Shown: one piece after another, positions 32,534-41,640 of the stretch
Layout of the letters: the number at the start of each line of letters is the position of its first letter
How positions within the stretch are numbered: position 1 is the first letter of the stretch
Assembly: GCF_035621135.1 (NCBI RefSeq)
Contig: NZ_CP141728.1
Location: 1,116,001 to 1,180,000 of the forward strand
Length of the DNA stretch: 64,000 nt
Origin: Sinanaerobacter sp. ZZT-01
GTDB taxonomy: Bacteria; Bacillota; Clostridia; Peptostreptococcales; Anaerovoracaceae
Direction: 5' to 3'
Program-made: the position numbers and the translations under genes
Notes under the pieces: model-generated
Database searches by the model: none
The model's input: the letters and a program-made list of their open reading frames with translations, nothing else
What the model was told of the DNA's origin: nothing

Positions 32534-33752
32534 ATCGATCCCTTTCTCCCTTCAAATATTCATATATGACCCTTGCTCCATCATAAATACTTTCCAATGA
32601 GGTAAATTCGCTTTTGTTATGGCTGATTCCCTTACAGCACGGAATAAATACCATTGCTGTTTTGGTAATCTCAGCAAATGTCATTGCATCGTGACCTGCT
32701 CCGCTCGGCATAAATTTATATGGAATCCTTAAATGTTCCGCACATTCTACCAATCGTTTTTGCATACTCATATCTAATTTAATCGGATCTGCCGCACTGA
32801 TTTGTTCAACAAAAAATGCAATGTTTCTCTTTGTTGAAATATACTTTACTGCTTCACGCATTCTTTTTTCCATCGTATCTAATGAGTCAATTACAATCCC
32901 TCGCAAATCAATGCCCAGCATAACCTCTCCGGGTGTTACATTTAAAACATTTGGCAATGCATTTACTACACCTACTGTCGCAACGGATTTTCGATGGCTT
33001 TCATCTTTTCCAATACGTTCCACCTCCAAAATAAACTCTGCCGCTGCACAAAGTGCATCACTTCTCATATTCATTGGAGTTGCACCCGAATGTTCTGCTT
33101 TTCCATGAATGTGTACATGAAATCTTCTTGGGCCTGCAATGTCAGTAACAATTCCTACCTTCATCCCGTGCTCTTCCAAAACTTTGCCCTGTTCAATATG
33201 CAGCTCTAAATATTGTTTTACGTTACTAATCTGGGGCGGGTCCATAGAAAGACCTCTTTTTTTAAAGATTTCGCCAAAAGCAATTTCATCCTTTGAATGT
33301 AGCCCCTCTACCTCATTTCGTCCAATCCGTTTTGTAATCAAGCTGCTTCCAATCGTACATCTGCCAAAATTACTCGATTCCTCACAGCGAAACGCCACCG
33401 TGCGAATCGGTAATCCCAAATTATCTTCTTTTGCCCACTTCATTATCAAAATTCCTGCAATGATACCTGCTACACCATCATAGCGCCCACCGTTTATTAC
33501 AGAATCTAAATGAGATCCAATTAAATAATATTCCCGATTTGACATTTCTACCGCAGCGTAAGTATTTCCTACTTCATCAGTATATACTTTAAATTCTTCT
33601 TCTTTTGCAATATCTATAAAGATATCATGCATACAATCTTCTTCCTCAGAATATCCAAGCCTCGTTACTCCGCCAAGATTTGTCATCCCCACTTCATAGA
33701 ATCGGCTAAATATTTCTTCTAAGGCCTGTATGTCTTCTCTCATTGTTCTCAC
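32502..33752 (-). CDS. M20-family N-carbamoyl amino acid hydrolase / allantoate amidohydrolase
   Basis: About 416 residues, zinc-dependent. Marks are IGSHLDSVINGGRYDGVAGI, RCEESSNFGRCTIGSS, LELHIEQGKVLEEHG, KAEHSGATPMNMRSDAL and PSGAGHDAMTF, all typical of the HyuC/AllC/beta-ureidopropionase group. It would release carbamoyl as CO2 and ammonia to give an amino acid. A GTG start at 33752 fits AAGGAGG nine bases upstream and overlaps the racemase stop in GTGA. Exact substrate is open. Confidence 0.86.
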   Translation of the reverse strand: MRTMREDIQALEEIFSRFYEVGMTNLGGVTRLGYSEEEDCMHDIFIDIAKEEEFKVYTDEVGNTYAAVEMSNREYYLIGSHLDSVINGGRYDGVAGIIAGILIMKWAKEDNLGLPIRTVAFRCEESSNFGRCTIGSSLITKRIGRNEVEGLHSKDEIAFGEIFKKRGLSMDPPQISNVKQYLELHIEQGKVLEEHGMKVGIVTDIAGPRRFHVHIHGKAEHSGATPMNMRSDALCAAAEFILEVERIGKDESHRKSVATVGVVNALPNVLNVTPGEVMLGIDLRGIVIDSLDTMEKRMREAVKYISTKRNIAFFVEQISAADPIKLDMSMQKRLVECAEHLRIPYKFMPSGAGHDAMTFAEITKTAMVFIPCCKGISHNKSEFTSLESIYDGARVIYEYLKGERDRYDFSEKWKDH

Positions 33753-34438
33753 AAAAATACACCTCCTTCCCTCCTGCAATATCTTCTGACTTTACTTGTA
33801 GAAAGGCCTGCCTTTACCAAACCGGTTGCAACAATTAACGCACAAACCACACCATCCAAAACCGGAACTCCCAGTTTTTCCTCCATTTGTTTTGTAATAT
33901 GCCCCATTCCGGCACATCCAAGCACCAATACCTCTGCTTTGTCTTCTACAACAGCGCGACGCCCCGTTTCAATAAAGCTATCTATATTATGCCAGTCAGT
34001 CTTAAATTCTCTTGGCCCTACAACCGATGCCAAGTATGAAGTTACTCCATATTTTCTGCAAAGAGCTTCTTTATTTGGAATAGGTCGTTCCCCCGTAGAT
34101 ATTACTGAAAAGCTGTGCCCCAGCATTGTTGCAAGCTTTAGAGAAGCTTCACAAATACCTACAATCGGCTTCTTACTAATTTCCTTTAATACATCTAGTC
34201 CCGGATCACTATGACAGGCAATGATAAATGCATCATATTCATCCTGCTTTTCTTTTACTATTTTTATCATTTTCACTTCTGCTTCCAGCATATCTTCATA
34301 GCTTCCGATAAACTCCGGTGCACCGCTATTTGCAATGCATTCAATCTCAAATTCACCATCTGCATACTTTCTTGCATTCTCTTCAATTACTCTTGTCATA
34401 TCAATGCTGCTATTCGGATTAATAATGCAAATTTTCAT
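33749..34438 (-). CDS. Asp/Glu/hydantoin racemase family protein
   Basis: About 229 residues, cofactor-independent racemase of the hydantoin racemase type. It begins MKICIINPNSSIDMTRVIEENA and has the two catalytic cysteines in IACHSDPGLDVL and LVLGCAGMGH. It would interconvert the two forms of a 5-substituted hydantoin (or allantoin) so that both can be opened. The ATG at 34438 follows a GGGGGG; a TTG 12 codons earlier is less likely. It lies 23 bases after the hydantoinase gene and overlaps the carbamoylase gene by four bases. Confidence 0.87.
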   Translation of the reverse strand: MKICIINPNSSIDMTRVIEENARKYADGEFEIECIANSGAPEFIGSYEDMLEAEVKMIKIVKEKQDEYDAFIIACHSDPGLDVLKEISKKPIVGICEASLKLATMLGHSFSVISTGERPIPNKEALCRKYGVTSYLASVVGPREFKTDWHNIDSFIETGRRAVVEDKAEVLVLGCAGMGHITKQMEEKLGVPVLDGVVCALIVATGLVKAGLSTSKVRRYCRREGGVFL

Positions 34439-34461
34439 CTTATATGCCCCCCTATCGATTT

Positions 34462-35853
34462 TTATAATGGACAAATTAAATTGCCATAACCCTTATTTTC
34501 CTCACTTACGTTCCCATTTTCCATTACGATACGTCCTCTTACAATACTAGCTTTTAATCGTCCAGTTAATTTCATTCCATCAAATATTTTTGCGGAATCT
34601 CTGCACTTGGTATACATATCAGAAGTTTTCACCGTGTATGGTTCCTTTGGATCTACAAGAATAATATCTGCATCTGCTCCCACTTGGATACTTCCTTTAC
34701 GATGACTCAATCCGAATGTCTTTGCTGGATTTGTACAGAGCAATTCTACCATTTTCGCCAAAGACAGTTTTCCTTGGCTGACTGCATTCAGCATTAAGGG
34801 TAATCTCATCTCGATACAAGGAATCCCTGCCGGGCATTGAAAAATATTTTTTTCCCCTTTTTTCTTTTCTTCATATGTATACGGAGCGTGATCACTTCCA
34901 ATAAAATCAACGGTTCCATCATTCACATATCCCCACATTCTTTCAACCCGCATTTTATCTCTAAGTGGTGGATTACATTTTGCGTAAGGACCGTAAGACT
35001 CTAGGAAGGAGTCATCCATTAACAAATAATGTGGGCAGGTTTCTGCATAAACATCCAAGCCTTTCGCTTTTCCCTGCTTAATCATCTCCATAGCTTCTGG
35101 TGTGCTGACATGACAAAATTCAATACGTGCTCCTGTACTTTCTGCAAACAATAGAAGCTTCGAGACCGTCTCATATTCTGTAATGGGCGGTCTTGAGTCC
35201 GCATGTGCTTTTCCCTGTATCCTCCCCGCTTCAATCATCTTCTTAATACCTACATGAATCATCGCATTATTTTCAGCATGAACTGCGCAGATTTTCCCAC
35301 TCTTATAAATTTGTTTCATGCCCTCATATTGTTCTCCTGCATCTTTCATGACCAATCCGAGGAATTCACTTTCTCGATTCATTGGCGCCTCATGAAGAAA
35401 CGTTTTAAAGGCAACAATCTTTCCTGATGCAGCTAATTCCATGATCTTATCCGGAAATTCTGACCCCGCAGCTCCATAAAAAGCAAAATCGACAATCGCA
35501 GATTCTTTTGCTGCTGCGATACGACGCTCCAAAATTTCTAAGCAATATTGCGGAGGGTTTGCAATTGGGTGCTCAATCATTGTTGTTACTCCACCGTTCG
35601 CCGCAGCCATGGTACCGGATAAAAAATCTTCTCTTTCTTCGTATCCCGGTGCTCTTACATGAACATGTGGATCAACCGTTCCTGGTAAGACTAATTTTCC
35701 CTGCGCATTTATTACTTTTTTAGAAAAGCTCTCACTTGTATTTGGCATTACGATAGATATAATTTTACCATCCTTTATATGGAGGTCTGCATTTATTGTC
35801 CGTCCATCTAAAAATACATCCCCATTTTTAATGATTAAATCTAACTGCTCCAT
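34462..35853 (-). CDS. Hydantoinase/allantoinase-type cyclic amidohydrolase
   Basis: A 463-residue amidohydrolase of the hydantoinase/dihydropyrimidinase/allantoinase group. Metal ligands are visible in GTVDPHVHVRAPG (HxH), the carboxylated lysine in IVAFKTFLHE, and HAENN, CHVST and GSDHAPYT. ETCPHYLLMDD and KCNPPLRD resemble allantoinase more than D-hydantoinase. It would open a cyclic ureide to a carbamoyl acid. The start at 35853 (MEQLDLI) has GGAGG five bases upstream; an ATG four codons earlier overlaps that site. It directly follows the deaminase-like gene. Confidence 0.86.
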   Translation of the reverse strand: MEQLDLIIKNGDVFLDGRTINADLHIKDGKIISIVMPNTSESFSKKVINAQGKLVLPGTVDPHVHVRAPGYEEREDFLSGTMAAANGGVTTMIEHPIANPPQYCLEILERRIAAAKESAIVDFAFYGAAGSEFPDKIMELAASGKIVAFKTFLHEAPMNRESEFLGLVMKDAGEQYEGMKQIYKSGKICAVHAENNAMIHVGIKKMIEAGRIQGKAHADSRPPITEYETVSKLLLFAESTGARIEFCHVSTPEAMEMIKQGKAKGLDVYAETCPHYLLMDDSFLESYGPYAKCNPPLRDKMRVERMWGYVNDGTVDFIGSDHAPYTYEEKKKGEKNIFQCPAGIPCIEMRLPLMLNAVSQGKLSLAKMVELLCTNPAKTFGLSHRKGSIQVGADADIILVDPKEPYTVKTSDMYTKCRDSAKIFDGMKLTGRLKASIVRGRIVMENGNVSEENKGYGNLICPL

Positions 35854-35867
35854 GTTCCCCTCCATTA

Positions 35868-37292
35868 TTAAAGCTTTTGCTCCTTCATATATTGTACATT
35901 TTTCCCATTTATATCTATAAATTGAGGGGTCGCCCGTTCTCCGATTTCATCTGCAAATGCTTGCGCCTCCCTCAATATATCTTCCATGTTAAATGTTATT
36001 GCTGTTTTATTTTCGACTAGAATCCGACCCTTCACAATAATGGTATCTACTTCATTCCCCCTTGCACTGTAAACTAGATTAGGAATGAAATTCCTGATTG
36101 GTTTTGTATATAATGGTGTTAAAGATGCCTGTTTTAAATCAACTAATATTAAATCAGCATCCTTTCCCTCTTTAATAGATCCGGTTATATGATCGATCCC
36201 CAATGCCTGAGCATTTTCAATTGTTGCCATTCGAACTACCTTCCATGCCGGCATCACTTCCGGATTTTCATAATGGACTTTATTTAATATCGCCGTCATT
36301 TTCATTTCATTGATCATGTTGTGGCAGTTATTTCCTGATGCTTGATCACTTCCAAGTCCGCAAATCCCTCCTGCATCCTGGAATTGCTTAGCCGGCGGGA
36401 CAACCCCATCAATGATAGCTATGGAAGATGAGCATAAAATCATTTTAGCACCAGTCTTTGAAAATAGTTTGACCTCCTCCGGCGTGGCATCTGTTAAATG
36501 AATTCCTATGAAATCACAATCGAAATAATCTTTTTCCGCTAACCATGGAATTCCTTTCTTTCCATAGCGCATCATCATCTGTTTTGTTTCTCTTGAACCT
36601 TGTGATAAGTGCATATGAATCTTTGACTTTCGTTCCTTTGCCATTTTCTTAACTTTCATTAATGTGGCCTCACTGACAAAATCAGGACCTTGCGGACCAA
36701 ACCGAATTTTTATCCTTCCATTGTCGACATCATTAAATTGATCAAAGAGATTCAGGCATTCGCATAACGTTTTCTGTCCGTAATTTTCATCATATTCATA
36801 CAATTCCCCTGGTTTATATACACGTTGTAAAGCCTCACGGATTCTTATGCTAATGTTTCCTCTTACTCCACAATCTTTAATAAATTGACAAGCTCCTTCC
36901 ATCTCGGTTCCATCATCTCCAATGGTAGTAGTTCCATTCATGATCGCCTCTGCAATTGCTAAACGGCTTCCGCCATTTTTTGCTTCATAGCTTCTTTGTG
37001 CTTCAAATGGAGCCATACCATGCATCATCCAATTATTAATATCCTGTGCCACACCACGTAATACTCCATGCCCGGAATGTAAATGCCCATCAATAAAACC
37101 CGGCATCAAAACTTTATCTCCCACCGTTATCAGCTTTTCCGCTTCATATTCTTTTTTTAACTGTTCGGAAGGAGCAACTGCAATAATTTTCCCACCGTTA
37201 ATCGCAACTCCGCTGTTTGCAAGATAACCAACACCTTCCCCCTCCATGGTGTACATATGTTCTGCAAGTATCATTAAATCTATTTTCTTCAT
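35868..37292 (-). CDS. Deaminase-like amidohydrolase (TRZ/ATZ/cytosine deaminase group)
   Basis: A 474-residue metal-dependent hydrolase: PGFIDGHLHSGHGVLRG (HxH), IHMHLSQGSRE, FIGIHLTDATPEE and the late aspartate in GLGSDQASGNN, with ANS (residues 25-27) and GSIKEGKDADLILVDL. This arrangement belongs to the deaminating subgroup (SsnA, guanine, cytosine and S-triazine deaminases) rather than the ring-opening one. In this operon it could first remove an amino or imino group, giving a ring for the hydantoinase; creatinine is an attractive but unproven substrate. AAGGAGG precedes the start. It lies 158 bases after nhaC. Confidence 0.75.
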   Translation of the reverse strand: MKKIDLMILAEHMYTMEGEGVGYLANSGVAINGGKIIAVAPSEQLKKEYEAEKLITVGDKVLMPGFIDGHLHSGHGVLRGVAQDINNWMMHGMAPFEAQRSYEAKNGGSRLAIAEAIMNGTTTIGDDGTEMEGACQFIKDCGVRGNISIRIREALQRVYKPGELYEYDENYGQKTLCECLNLFDQFNDVDNGRIKIRFGPQGPDFVSEATLMKVKKMAKERKSKIHMHLSQGSRETKQMMMRYGKKGIPWLAEKDYFDCDFIGIHLTDATPEEVKLFSKTGAKMILCSSSIAIIDGVVPPAKQFQDAGGICGLGSDQASGNNCHNMINEMKMTAILNKVHYENPEVMPAWKVVRMATIENAQALGIDHITGSIKEGKDADLILVDLKQASLTPLYTKPIRNFIPNLVYSARGNEVDTIIVKGRILVENKTAITFNMEDILREAQAFADEIGERATPQFIDINGKNVQYMKEQKL

Positions 37293-37333
37293 ATGCTAAC
37301 CTCCTTAATGAAAATTAAATGATTCATGAGCTT

Positions 37334-37362
37334 AACGGCGTTCGATAAAACCAAACGCCGTT
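37334..37362. repeat. Hairpin between nhaC and the amidohydrolase gene
   Basis: Perfect nine-base arms AACGGCGTT and AACGCCGTT with an 11-base loop. On the coding (minus) strand it is not followed by a T run, so it may be an mRNA processing or stability element between the first and second genes rather than a full terminator. Confidence 0.5.
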
Positions 37363-37450
37363 TCTCTTACTATTTTTTTACTTATCTTATGAACGATCTG
37401 TTTCTCTCGATCGATTTATTAAGAAACAATACTCTATCTAATATTAAAAA

Positions 37451-39052
37451 TTATCCTATCTTCACTTCCTTTGCAGCAAGTTCTGCTAATTCATTAGAAA
37501 AATCGTAATTCGCATATTTTTTAGCTGCAACTTTGTTCATTATTGTTACTGCTCCTAAGCAACAGACAATTCCAACTCCGAAAGAGAGAATTAAATTTTG
37601 TGTAAATGCACTGACCAAGAAGCCGATGCAAGAGCTACAGCCTACGATAAGTGCAAACGGGAATTGTGTTCCTACATGCTGTAAGTGGTCACTAGCCGTA
37701 GCCATAGAACATTTGATTGTTGTATCTGAAATTGGGGAACAATGATCTCCAAAAAGACCTCCGCCAACAGTCGCTGCAACTGCGATTTCAATTCCAATTC
37801 CAAACTGATAACAGACTGGTACTGCGATTGGTAACAGCAAAGCCCAAGTTCCCCATGAGCTTCCTGTCGCAAAAGAAATGACCGCACCGGCGACAAATAC
37901 AACTGCCGGAATCAATTGCGCAGAGAATCCTGTACTTTCTACTAATCCTGCAATAAAGAATTTTAAGCCCATAGCATTTGCCACACCAGATAGGGCCCAT
38001 GCAAATATAACTACCATGTTTACTTCCATTATTTGTACTACGCCAGAAATCCATTTGTCTACACCTTGATTAAAAGTGAACATTTTTTCCTTAACGCCAA
38101 CTACAATCCCTGCCAAAGCCCCCATATACATTGCCGTCATAATCGCTAAAGAAATGCTTGCATTTAAAAAGGCTCCGGTTAATCCATTGCTCACTATATC
38201 ACCTGTGTAGAAAATTACTCCAAACAATGTTACAAATAAGGTTCCCATTGGAATTAAAAAATTACTCAATTTAAGATCTTCGTTATCACAAAAATTTTCG
38301 TCCTCTGCATCTTTATAAATTGGATTATCAGTTGGTGCAATGATCTGCCCAGTTTTATCTGCACGAAGTTCCGCCAAATACATTCCACCAATCGGTTTGT
38401 TCATAGCAATAACAAACACAACCGTAATAATTGCTAAAATGCCATAAAAATTATAAGGCAGATACTTGATATAGATTCCCCATGGGTCAACGCTATCTTC
38501 CAACCCTAACTCTACTAGTTGTGCAGTAATTAAGCCAACAATATAAGGTCCATAGCTGCAAATTGGAGACATTGAAGCCACATTACAGCCTAAAGAATCT
38601 ATGATATAAGCAAGTTTTACTCTAGCAACCTTCAGTGCTTCAGTTATTGGTCTCATAACTACGCCGAGCACAAATCCCGGTTCTGTATAAATAAAACCAA
38701 TTGCCGCTGCACAAGTAGCCAGCTGTGCGCCTTTTTTTGTTTTAATACCGCGGGTAGCTACTTTTGCAAAAGCTTGCCCTGCACCAGTAACCTTTAACAT
38801 TCTAATAAATCCGCCGGCGCCGCACATGATCAGCAAAGTATTGATGTTCCCTTTGCTGGTTAAAGGCGTGGCAATAAAGTCACGAATTAACACGGGAATT
38901 GCTTCAAAAGGATTCCAACCGCAAATGATAGTTACACCGATAAATGTGCCAATCATTAGCGGAAGAAGTGTTTTCTTAGTCTTAAGTGCTAAAATTATAA
39001 CGATTGCAGGTGGTAATAATGAAATTATACCAAAACTCGATTCCATTTCCAT
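37451..39052 (-). CDS. nhaC: NhaC-family Na+/H+ antiporter-type transporter
   Basis: A 533-residue protein with about 11 membrane segments, of the NhaC family. GFIYTEPGFVLGVVMRPITEALKV, SPICSYGPYIVGLI and SSWGTWALLLPIAVP with the GDHCSPISDTTI motif are typical. GGAGGAATG-like bases precede the start. As first gene of the cyclic-ureide operon it may carry the substrate or exchange products; NhaC relatives in catabolic operons often move organic acids or amino acids rather than only sodium and protons. That role is inference from context. Confidence 0.85.
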   Translation of the reverse strand: MEMESSFGIISLLPPAIVIILALKTKKTLLPLMIGTFIGVTIICGWNPFEAIPVLIRDFIATPLTSKGNINTLLIMCGAGGFIRMLKVTGAGQAFAKVATRGIKTKKGAQLATCAAAIGFIYTEPGFVLGVVMRPITEALKVARVKLAYIIDSLGCNVASMSPICSYGPYIVGLITAQLVELGLEDSVDPWGIYIKYLPYNFYGILAIITVVFVIAMNKPIGGMYLAELRADKTGQIIAPTDNPIYKDAEDENFCDNEDLKLSNFLIPMGTLFVTLFGVIFYTGDIVSNGLTGAFLNASISLAIMTAMYMGALAGIVVGVKEKMFTFNQGVDKWISGVVQIMEVNMVVIFAWALSGVANAMGLKFFIAGLVESTGFSAQLIPAVVFVAGAVISFATGSSWGTWALLLPIAVPVCYQFGIGIEIAVAATVGGGLFGDHCSPISDTTIKCSMATASDHLQHVGTQFPFALIVGCSSCIGFLVSAFTQNLILSFGVGIVCCLGAVTIMNKVAAKKYANYDFSNELAELAAKEVKIG

Positions 39053-39093
39053 TTTTCATTCCTCCCTTTTATTGATAAATACTACAGCTGCCA

Positions 39094-39114
39094 TTGTTCA
39101 TAATATAGGAACAA
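39094..39114. promoter_or_regulatory. Palindrome TTGTTC-N9-GAACAA, candidate IclR operator
   Basis: Six-base perfect arms with nine bases between, located about 25 bases downstream of the expected start of the nhaC transcript and 40 bases before the start codon. A second partial copy (GTTCATAATA on minus) lies at about 39121-39132. The IclR regulator encoded next door is the natural candidate to bind. Confidence 0.45.
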
Positions 39115-39143
39115 CGTCTCTTTATTATGAACTCTTGTTTAAT

Positions 39144-39172
39144 AATATAAATTAATTTATCATTTAATGCAA
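39144..39172 (-). promoter_or_regulatory. Probable promoter of the nhaC/cyclic-ureide operon
   Basis: TTGCAT and TATATT on the minus strand with a 17-base spacer, in very A/T-rich DNA, followed by the TTGTTC/GAACAA palindrome. Confidence 0.5.
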
Positions 39173-39283
39173 TATATTATTTGAAAATTGCAAAAACTTT
39201 TTTAAGAAAATAAAAAACCGCCTAGCCTGAAGTGCACCCCAAATGTTAGACATTAAAATCTAATTTTTGGAGGTGCATTATTT

Positions 39284-39802
39284 ATGTCTAGAAGAAGGAA
39301 GTTCTCTGATGAGGATCGCATGAAAGCAGTAACCATGGTTATTGAGCAACATCTGTCAAAGAAAGAAGTAGCACTACTATATAATACAGATGTATCTGTC
39401 ATTAAAAGGTGGGTTAGCTATTATGAAGCCTTAGGAATTGAAGGAATTGTTTCAAAAGCCCAATATTATGATGGAAATTTTAAGGTTAAGGTTATAGAAT
39501 ATATGCATGAAAACGGTCTTTCAATAAGACAAACAGCTAGAAAGTTCAACATCCCGCAACATCCTACTGTTAGCAAATGGGAACGTATATATTACGAGGA
39601 GGGACCTGCTGCTCTTAGCCAAGAGCGTAGAGGTCGTTGTAAAAACATGGATACTAAAAAACAAGCAAAACCAAAACAGATGAATGAGCAGACAAAAGAA
39701 GATCTTATTGCAGAAGTTCAGCGTTTACGTATGGAGAATGATTACCTAAAAAAATTAAATGCCTTAGTTCAGGAAAGAATTGCCCGAGAGAATGGGAAAT
39801 AG
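39284..39802 (+). CDS. IS150-type transposase OrfA
   Basis: A 172-residue DNA-binding protein of IS3-family elements. It holds two helix-turn-helix regions (KEVALLYNTDVSVIKRWVSYYEALG and SIRQTARKFNIPQHPTVSKWERIY) and a C-terminal leucine-zipper-like coiled coil (LIAEVQRLRMENDYLKKLNALVQER). GGAGG lies nine bases before the ATG. Near its end the codons CTA AAA AAA contain the slippery A run, where a -1 shift leads into OrfB to make the full transposase. Confidence 0.92.
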   Translation: MSRRRKFSDEDRMKAVTMVIEQHLSKKEVALLYNTDVSVIKRWVSYYEALGIEGIVSKAQYYDGNFKVKVIEYMHENGLSIRQTARKFNIPQHPTVSKWERIYYEEGPAALSQERRGRCKNMDTKKQAKPKQMNEQTKEDLIAEVQRLRMENDYLKKLNALVQERIARENGK

Positions 39803-39837
39803 CTACCGTCATTGATGAATTAAGGCGGATACACAAA

Positions 39838-40650
39838 TTGACGGATTTGTTGACATTCGCAAAAATGCCAAGGAGTACATTTTACTATTATCTAAAGCGT
39901 ATGAAACAACAGAACAAATATGCTGAGGTAGAAGAATGTATTAAGCGAATTTTTCATGATAATAAAGGAAGATACGGTTACCGACGAATTACACTTGAGA
40001 TGAAAAATCAAGGGTATAACATTAATCATAAAACAGTTTTAAAACTAATGAATAGAAATGGTATTAAATGTAAAATAAGAAAAGTAAAATATCGCTCCTA
40101 CAAAGGTGAAGTTGGAGAAGTAGCACCAAACCTTCTACAGCGAAACTTTAAAGCTAATAAGCCAAATCAAAAGTGGGTAACAGATGTAACAGAATTTTCG
40201 TTACATGGAGAGAAAGTATATTTATCACCAATTCTAGATTTATACAATGGTGAAATCATTAGTTACAACATATCTAGAAGCCCTAATTTTAGTCAAACAA
40301 TGGATATGCTAGATAAAGCGTTTAAAAAAATACCTAATAATATAGACCTTCTTCTGCATTCTGACCAAGGTTGGCAATATCAGATGAAAAAATATCAATT
40401 TAGATTAAAAGAAAAAGGCATTAAGCAAAGTATGTCCAGAAAAGGAAATTGTCTGGATAATTCAGTCATGGAGAATTTCTTTGGCATATTAAAGACAGAA
40501 ATGTTTTACAAACATAAATTTGAAAGCACAGAACATTTTATTTTAGAGCTTGAAAGTTACATATACTATTACAATAACAGACGGATTAAAAGTAAATTAA
40601 AAGGACTAAGTCCTGTACAGTACAGGATTCAGTCCCTAAAGATTGCATAA
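39838..40650 (+). CDS. IS150-type transposase OrfB (DDE integrase domain)
   Basis: Catalytic half of the transposase, 270 residues as listed. An HTH_21-like segment (NKGRYGYRRITLEM) precedes the rve domain with the three acidic residues in WVTDVTEF, LLHSDQGWQY and LDNSVMENFFGILKTE. The same frame is open upstream back to about 39742 (through CPREWEIATVIDELRR), so in the cell it is most likely made as an OrfA-OrfB fusion by -1 frameshifting at the A run (39748-39754), not from the ATG at 39838. Confidence 0.93.
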   Translation: MTDLLTFAKMPRSTFYYYLKRMKQQNKYAEVEECIKRIFHDNKGRYGYRRITLEMKNQGYNINHKTVLKLMNRNGIKCKIRKVKYRSYKGEVGEVAPNLLQRNFKANKPNQKWVTDVTEFSLHGEKVYLSPILDLYNGEIISYNISRSPNFSQTMDMLDKAFKKIPNNIDLLLHSDQGWQYQMKKYQFRLKEKGIKQSMSRKGNCLDNSVMENFFGILKTEMFYKHKFESTEHFILELESYIYYYNNRRIKSKLKGLSPVQYRIQSLKIA

Positions 40651-40716
40651 TAAACTGTCTAACATTTGGGGTTCAGTCCAGCCAGAGCGGTTCACTCTTT
40701 TCAGACGGTTAACATT

Positions 40717-41490
40717 TTAATAACTAATATTTTCTATTTTTTGAGTAATTTCTTTACTTTTTTCTATCACCAATTCTATCAAATGCTCTATGTTTTTTTG
40801 CTTTAATCGTTCTGTAGGTCCAACAATACTAATCCCATAGATTAGCTCTTTTTTTCCATTAAAAATAGGGCCACCGATTGCCGATACACCAGGGTCTGTT
40901 TCCTCAAAGCTGGTTGCATATCCCTTTTCACGTATTTCCTTTAAGTTTGATCTAAGCTCTTCTTCGTTTGAAATCGTATTTGGCGTAAACCGAGTCAAGC
41001 CATGCTCAATCACTCTTTGAATTTCTTCTTCACTTTGATAGGCCAATAAAATTTTTCCGGTAGCTCCGCTATATACCGGTGTTTTATGTCCCAATTTTGA
41101 CGTATAGGTGATGTAGTTTTCGGCTTCAATCAAATCAATGCAGATTCCGCACAGGTCAGTATACGTAGACAACACAATCGTTTCGTGAACCTCTGCCATA
41201 AGCTCTCTCATACCTTTGGATATTACGTCTTTATAATCGTAGGTCTTTAAGATTGTACTGCCAACATCCATAATCTTCATACCCAGCTTATATTTATCAG
41301 TTACAGAATTTTGCTCTAACCAGCCGGCGAATTCCAATGTCTTTACAATTCTATACACACTGCTTTTATGTAAATTCATCTTTCTTGAAATTTCGGAAAT
41401 CCCCATTTCCTTTGCATCTTTGCCAAATAAATTCAATAATTCAATTGCTCGAAGAATGGAATTAATGTGATTTTTCTGCTGTGTATCCAC
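40717..41490 (-). CDS. IclR-family transcriptional regulator
   Basis: A 257-residue regulator: winged-helix N-terminus (NSILRAIELLNLF, MGISEISRKMNLHKSSVYRIVKTLEFAGWL) and a GAF-like effector domain (GATGKILLAYQSEEEIQRVI, EKGYATSFEETDPGVSAIGGPIF). A GTG start at 41490 fits GGGGG five bases upstream; an upstream start adds 14 residues. IclR proteins such as AllR often control ureide catabolism, so it most likely controls the adjacent nhaC/hydantoinase operon. An IS has split its terminator. Confidence 0.88.
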   Translation of the reverse strand: MDTQQKNHINSILRAIELLNLFGKDAKEMGISEISRKMNLHKSSVYRIVKTLEFAGWLEQNSVTDKYKLGMKIMDVGSTILKTYDYKDVISKGMRELMAEVHETIVLSTYTDLCGICIDLIEAENYITYTSKLGHKTPVYSGATGKILLAYQSEEEIQRVIEHGLTRFTPNTISNEEELRSNLKEIREKGYATSFEETDPGVSAIGGPIFNGKKELIYGISIVGPTERLKQKNIEHLIELVIEKSKEITQKIENISY

Positions 41491-41640
41491 TCTGTCCCCC
41501 TTTCTCTTATCCTGAAAAGTATACCTCATCATACCATAAGTAACTAATTTTTACTATAATAAGCTTTGAAGAGCAGAAAGAATGATTTTAAAAATTTTTA
41601 TATCACTCGCCCCTAAACAAAGAGGAATAAAAGCAAACAA
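41491..41640. other. Spacer upstream of the IclR gene
   Basis: About 150 A/T-rich bases that should carry the IclR promoter. I see no clear promoter or gene. It leads into the first copy of the 108-bp inverted repeat. Confidence 0.4.

Larger units (their letters stand above)
39228..40680 (+). mobile_element. Intact IS3-family (IS150-type) insertion sequence
   Basis: 1453 bases bounded by ~27-base inverted repeats (shared core ACCCCAAATGTTAGACA, four mismatches). A three-base target duplication GCC flanks it (39225-39227 and 40681-40683). It has two frames, orfA and orfB, in the -1 relation, with a run of seven A at 39748-39754 suited to programmed frameshifting. Both frames appear intact and the DDE residues are present. 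It sits in the loop of the former terminator of the IclR gene. Confidence 0.93.
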
